NCBI GenBank assembly: GCA_003526375.1 | Contig: DPDG01000104.1 | Location: 69,769-133,768 of the forward strand | Direction: 5' to 3' | From: Lentisphaeria bacterium | GTDB lineage: Bacteria > Verrucomicrobiota > Lentisphaeria > Victivallales > UBA1829 | DNA length: 64,000 bases | Shown here: piece by piece, positions 60,356 through 64,000 of the stretch | Layout of the letters: each line of letters begins with the position of its first letter | How positions within the stretch are numbered: the first letter of the stretch is position 1 | Notes under the pieces: generated by a model | The model's input: only the letters and a program-made list of their open reading frames with translations | Databases searched by the model: none | Told to the model about the DNA's origin: nothing | Position numbers and translations under genes: made by a program

Positions 60356-60761
60356 TATATATTTGATTTTACGCTCCATTTTCAATATTTATTTATGAGG
60401 AATGTCAAACTTGACACGAAAGAAGCAGTTTTATGAAAAATATGACAAAGAGGTGAAAATGAAGAAATATGACGACAAAATGACTGAGGTTGACTTCAAA
60501 TGACAAATGCACTGAAAAGCCAATGGTTAATCATGGGCGTATTCATTCGGGCACCGAATTCCCCACAGTGTGTTTGTGAACCTATCCTCGTTGGAGCAAA
60601 CACCAGGGGAAACTCTGCGTAATTTACAGTAAAATCGAGGGGGAGGGGAATTTTCATTGGTCAACTCCCGTTCAAATATTAACAAAATAAGCTCAAATAC
60701 TCTCCGAAAGAAAGAACAAGTATTTGACAAAACCCATTTATGGAAAAGGACTTTAACTCTT
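60356..60761. other. 406-bp intergenic region with unusual short repeats
   Basis: It separates the pseudopilin from the secreted protein gene. At about 60432-60502 there are six close copies of an ATGAC-type word (ATGACAAAG, ATGACGAC, ATGACTG, ATGACAAA). A TTG-initiated frame that runs into the next gene begins at 60657 but lacks a ribosome site. There is no gene-like frame, terminator or recognised riboswitch. Confidence 0.4.
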
Positions 60762-63700
60762 ATGAAAATGAAAGTTTGGATTTCGCTTCTTATCATTGGA
60801 ACAATTATTCCACTTCATGCGGAAAATCTTTTGAAAAACCATTCCTTCACCAGCAGGAACGGTATCTTCCCCGATCAGTGGATACGCTTACAGGGTACTC
60901 CCTTCGACAAATGTTTCAAAACAGAAAACGGAATTCTGCGCATTTCAGAACAAACTCCGAATTATTTCAATGCAATCGCACAGGAAATTCCTATAGAACC
61001 CAGTCAAAGCTATTACTTCGAGATTGAATATAAAATGGATGCACAGATAAATCCGGCAGGCATCTTCTATACCTTTCTGGACGAAAACGGCAGAAAACTT
61101 CAGCCGGAACGTTTTCTGCTGTATACGAAAGAAGAAAGAAAGGACTGGACAAAATTCAGCTCCGTGATTTCAATCCCCGATCCTCTGAAGACACGAAGCA
61201 TCAAGCTGGCATTCGTCAATTACAGCAAAGGCAGAAATCCAGACAACGCCATCTATTTCCGGAACCCGGTTCTTGAAGTATATACAAATCAGAAAATCAT
61301 TCGTCCGGTACAAAATAAAACGGTGTCAAAAGAAAAACTGCCTGCCATACTTTTCACCCATAATCTGACCAATGCTCCCAGTGGAGTTCCATATCAGCTT
61401 GAAAAGGGAGAAATCGGATTCCTGCGTCTTGACACCAATGTTCTGAAATCACAGGCGGTGAATCTTGAAATTGAAGCTCCCGATGGAATCTCTTTTGAGT
61501 TGTATCTTCACAAGGGAAAACAAGGGAATATTCAAATTCCGAAGTCATCCGCTGGAAAAGAAAAGACTGTTTTCCACATTCCGTTCGGTTGCGTATGGCC
61601 TACATGGAGCAATACTCTGCTTTTCTCCGCAAGCAGGAATGTGCCGGATCAGTTTGAAATCAAGCTGAAATTCACCGCTGTGGCAGAAAAGCAAAGTTGG
61701 AACTACACTGTTCCCGTAAAGCAGATTCCATCCCCGCAAGTCAATAGACTGCCGGAACACTTTGCATACAGTGCATGGCAGGCATTTCCCGTTACAAGAA
61801 TTGATCTCAATAATCCGGCAAACAGACTTGCCATACTCCTGAATGAAAACTGGAGGCGAAGCGGCTGGAAACACAATCCGGAACTAAGGGCTACGCGATA
61901 TATTCCCTATCGTCCTTCACAATGGAAAGGACCGAAAATCAACATTCCCGAAGGACGCAGCATTTCCGGTGCTCCGGTTGATCTCTTCTGCGATACAGCC
62001 TTAATTGAAGCCGGTCCTGATTTTTACGCAGATCTGATTGTCAGAATGAAATATGAGAAACAGGTAAAGGAGGCGGCGCAGTTTGAACTGGATTATGAAC
62101 CATATACGCAGGGTCCTGTTACAATCAGCTGTTTCTGTGAAAAATGCATTACGGCATTTGCAAAGGAGTTCAAACTGCCAGGGGAACTGACGGGAATAGA
62201 AATTCTCAGGAAACATGAAAAAGAATGGGTGAAATTTCGGACGAGACAGCGTGCAAGGATGGTGGAAACAGTTGTAAAAGGATTCAAAAGAATTAACCCT
62301 GCCATTCTATTCCGTTTCTGCTCCATGCCGCTCCCGCCAAGAATAAAGGATGAATATGAATACTTTAAGACTTATGGCATTGATCTGCGTCTTTACGAGC
62401 CGTTTACGGATATTCACACTCCAATGAATTATGACGATACACTTGATTTTTTCCGGAGCTTGGAACGGGAAGCGGCGGAACTGAAAAAAACACGGGCAAC
62501 CATTGTTTCAAACGGATGGAGTGATGTTTCAACCAAAATTCCGGAACGATGCGCATTTCAACTGCTTGCCGCATTCTTCTGCGACAATGCCTATCCGGTC
62601 ATCGGGCAAGGTCTCTTTGTGGCACAAGGCAATATCATTGCCGCCATAAAAGCAATGATGAATGATATTGCCGCTACTGAAACACTTTGGATGACCGGAA
62701 CGCTGGATACTGCGGAGAAAATCAAAGTGCAAAAAGGTTTTCTTGCAGAAAACAACTTCTATCATTTCTCCCGTACGGCACCCGACGGCAGGAAATGGAT
62801 ACTGGCAATCAACAACAGTAGAAACGATAACGTTTATGCAAGAATCCAGCTGCCGCGCGGGGGAATGGAAGCAGCCGATCTTTTGAATCGTAAAGTGATC
62901 ATCCCGGAAAATGACAGCTTCAATGTGAAACTGCATCCTTTGGAATACCGCCTGATTCAACTCTCACCGGAAGCAAAACATCAAGGATGGCAGAAAGAAA
63001 ATTCCGCCCAAATCACCGGAGAAGAAAATACCGCAATTGCGGAATGGCAGAAAAGCTGCCAATCAATTACAAAAAACGGAATTGATTGCTGCATGAATCC
63101 GGATGGATATGAAATCAATACGCCTGCACAAAAAATTATTTTTAATATCAGAAAAGCGGCGGAAGGATGCTGGAGCGTTAAAGGCAAACCGGCGGCGACT
63201 TCAATCGGACGCTGTTTCTTCATGGATCGTGGCGCAGTCAGTCTTACCGATCTGCCAGCAGTTCTGGAATCCTGTAAAATACTGAAAGATGGTGTAACTG
63301 TTACATTCAGCAGTCAAGTAAAAACCAGACCTTATGACGGTCTGGTGATTCGTAAAACGTTTACCATTTACCGGGATATTCCCAAAGTTATTGTAAAACT
63401 TGCCATTGTGCCGGAAAAAGGATTCCGCATGTTTCGCTGCCGTGCTGTTACAGAAATTACGGCAGGCAAGGAAATCAAAAGTCTCAAAACTTATGCCAAC
63501 CGGATTAAATATCTGGTTGGCAAGATTGAAGACCACTCCGGGAATCATGTAAGTTTTGTACGCAAAGATGCAATTTTTCCAAACAATGAGCCGTTTCTCA
63601 AACGTTTTACCAAAACAATCCTGCCATTGAAAGGAAATTCTTTCATTGCGACAGAAATGCAGACAGGAAACCGGATCAAAATTATAGCAAACAACATAGA

Positions 63701-63830
63701 TCAACTCTTCTGCTGGCGAACGCATAACTGTGCCACAATGGAACTGATCTGGCCTGATGCCTACCCGCATTTCGATCCTCATCTGATCCGAACCTGGGAA
63801 GTGGTATATACACTGGAATACATCCACTGA
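60762..63830 (+). CDS. Large secreted carbohydrate-active protein, unknown family
   Basis: A 1022-aa protein with a signal peptide (KMKVWISLLIIGTIIPLHA). Residues 25-185 resemble a CBM4/9 jelly roll (NLLKNHSFTSRNGIFPDQWI; YYFEIEYKMDAQINPAGIFY). A second beta-domain (to about 370) and a TIM-barrel-like part follow (LAILLNENWRRSGWKH, LDYEPYTQGPVTISCFCEKC, RTRQRARMVETVVKGFKRIN, DLRLYEPFTD). C-terminal beta-domains end the chain. CFCEKC with ELDYEP is typical of uncharacterised hydrolases with a metal- or disulphide-linked loop. The start is the ATG at 60762 or that at 60768. It is the cargo enzyme of the third regulator-pseudopilin locus. Confidence 0.8.
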   Translation: MKMKVWISLLIIGTIIPLHAENLLKNHSFTSRNGIFPDQWIRLQGTPFDKCFKTENGILRISEQTPNYFNAIAQEIPIEPSQSYYFEIEYKMDAQINPAGIFYTFLDENGRKLQPERFLLYTKEERKDWTKFSSVISIPDPLKTRSIKLAFVNYSKGRNPDNAIYFRNPVLEVYTNQKIIRPVQNKTVSKEKLPAILFTHNLTNAPSGVPYQLEKGEIGFLRLDTNVLKSQAVNLEIEAPDGISFELYLHKGKQGNIQIPKSSAGKEKTVFHIPFGCVWPTWSNTLLFSASRNVPDQFEIKLKFTAVAEKQSWNYTVPVKQIPSPQVNRLPEHFAYSAWQAFPVTRIDLNNPANRLAILLNENWRRSGWKHNPELRATRYIPYRPSQWKGPKINIPEGRSISGAPVDLFCDTALIEAGPDFYADLIVRMKYEKQVKEAAQFELDYEPYTQGPVTISCFCEKCITAFAKEFKLPGELTGIEILRKHEKEWVKFRTRQRARMVETVVKGFKRINPAILFRFCSMPLPPRIKDEYEYFKTYGIDLRLYEPFTDIHTPMNYDDTLDFFRSLEREAAELKKTRATIVSNGWSDVSTKIPERCAFQLLAAFFCDNAYPVIGQGLFVAQGNIIAAIKAMMNDIAATETLWMTGTLDTAEKIKVQKGFLAENNFYHFSRTAPDGRKWILAINNSRNDNVYARIQLPRGGMEAADLLNRKVIIPENDSFNVKLHPLEYRLIQLSPEAKHQGWQKENSAQITGEENTAIAEWQKSCQSITKNGIDCCMNPDGYEINTPAQKIIFNIRKAAEGCWSVKGKPAATSIGRCFFMDRGAVSLTDLPAVLESCKILKDGVTVTFSSQVKTRPYDGLVIRKTFTIYRDIPKVIVKLAIVPEKGFRMFRCRAVTEITAGKEIKSLKTYANRIKYLVGKIEDHSGNHVSFVRKDAIFPNNEPFLKRFTKTILPLKGNSFIATEMQTGNRIKIIANNIDQLFCWRTHNCATMELIWPDAYPHFDPHLIRTWEVVYTLEYIH

Positions 63831-63841
63831 AACAGATTCAG

Positions 63842-64000
63842 CAAGCCGACCGGTCAACGCATCGACAGGAGCCCCGCCTGAACCATCAGCGTAATTCTGC
63901 GCGGACGTTTCAACGAAGCGCAAAGCTCCGCGACGGAATGCGCAGGAATGATATTCCTGCCTTTTCCGCGTCCGTCCATGAAATCATCGGTCCTGGAACC
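63842..64000 (-). pseudogene. gnd: Decayed gnd 5' fragment (cut by the window edge)
   Basis: This minus-strand fragment matches gnd from about codon 37 to codon 90 (58119-58278). One C is missing from a CCCCC run (at about 63871), which breaks the frame, and there are about nine other changes. The match ends abruptly at 63842, 12 bp after the secreted protein gene, and continues beyond 64000 towards the gnd start. It is therefore the 5' end of a second gnd, cut off after codon 90. Confidence 0.85.

Noticed and set aside
1..64000. CRISPR arrays, tRNA or rRNA genes, insertion sequences
   Set aside because: I looked through the intergenic regions on both strands and found no regularly spaced repeats, cloverleaf-like sequences, rRNA stretches or transposase motifs. 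A short or unusual tRNA could be missed by eye; a covariance-model scan would be decisive.

Overview
The window reads as a chromosomal piece of a Gram-negative, carbohydrate-degrading bacterium of the Lentisphaerota (Victivallis-like; an inference from content, not from a marker-gene comparison). The signs are: three proteins with a prepilin leader (FTLIELL type) and a C-terminal H-X9-DG type end, each beside a secreted sugar-active protein; several AraC/GntR regulators; an ExbB-ExbD-TonB system; and ordinary bacterial housekeeping genes of about 50% GC. No rRNA, tRNA, CRISPR array, transposase or integrase was recognised.

Layout. 1-1205 (-): an edge-truncated GntR regulator fused to a solute-binding-protein-like domain. 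1535-7146 (+): UDP-glucose dehydrogenase, a SanA/YdcF-like protein, then exbB-exbD-tonB and a membrane-anchored unknown. 7189-13065: a pseudopilin - DUF6259 protein - rhamnosidase-like operon (-) with a divergent AraC regulator. 13205-19411 (+): marR-MATE, comEC, a glycosyltransferase and larE. 19565-21290 (-): unknown, rsfS, nadD. 21372-27137 (+): tRNA nucleotidyltransferase, then a GntR/LacI hybrid regulator with a clear operator array, a secreted glycosidase-like protein and a pseudopilin whose 5' end is tandemly duplicated. 27214-29302 (-): ptsH-ptsI. 29427-33854 (+): a secreted DA1-like zinc-finger metallopeptidase, an epimerase and a GH2-like enzyme. 34286-44754 (+): a seven-gene operon, with its own promoter and terminator, of three SPFH proteins, a P-type metal ATPase, an ABC ATPase and permease, and a membrane-anchored helical-repeat protein. 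44961-58386 (mostly -): STAS protein, short AlaRS, BaiN-like flavoprotein, EF-Ts, S2, TsaB, NifU/NifS-like pair, Nudix, LolA-like lipoprotein and 6-phosphogluconate dehydrogenase. 58494-63830: AraC regulator (-) with divergent pseudopilin and a large secreted protein (+). 63842-64000 (-): a decayed copy of the 5' part of gnd.

How it fits together. Three separate loci repeat one plan: a sugar-type regulator, a pseudopilin and one or two secreted polysaccharide-active proteins. TonB/ExbBD would energise outer-membrane uptake, and HPr/EI without a visible EII suggests regulatory or distant PTS use. The most unusual items are the SPFH/ATPase/ABC operon, the DA1-like exported peptidase, the in-frame 222-bp tandem duplication in the pseudopilin at 25977, and the pair of gnd copies that bracket the last regulator-pseudopilin-hydrolase module, which looks like the footprint of an insertion into gnd.
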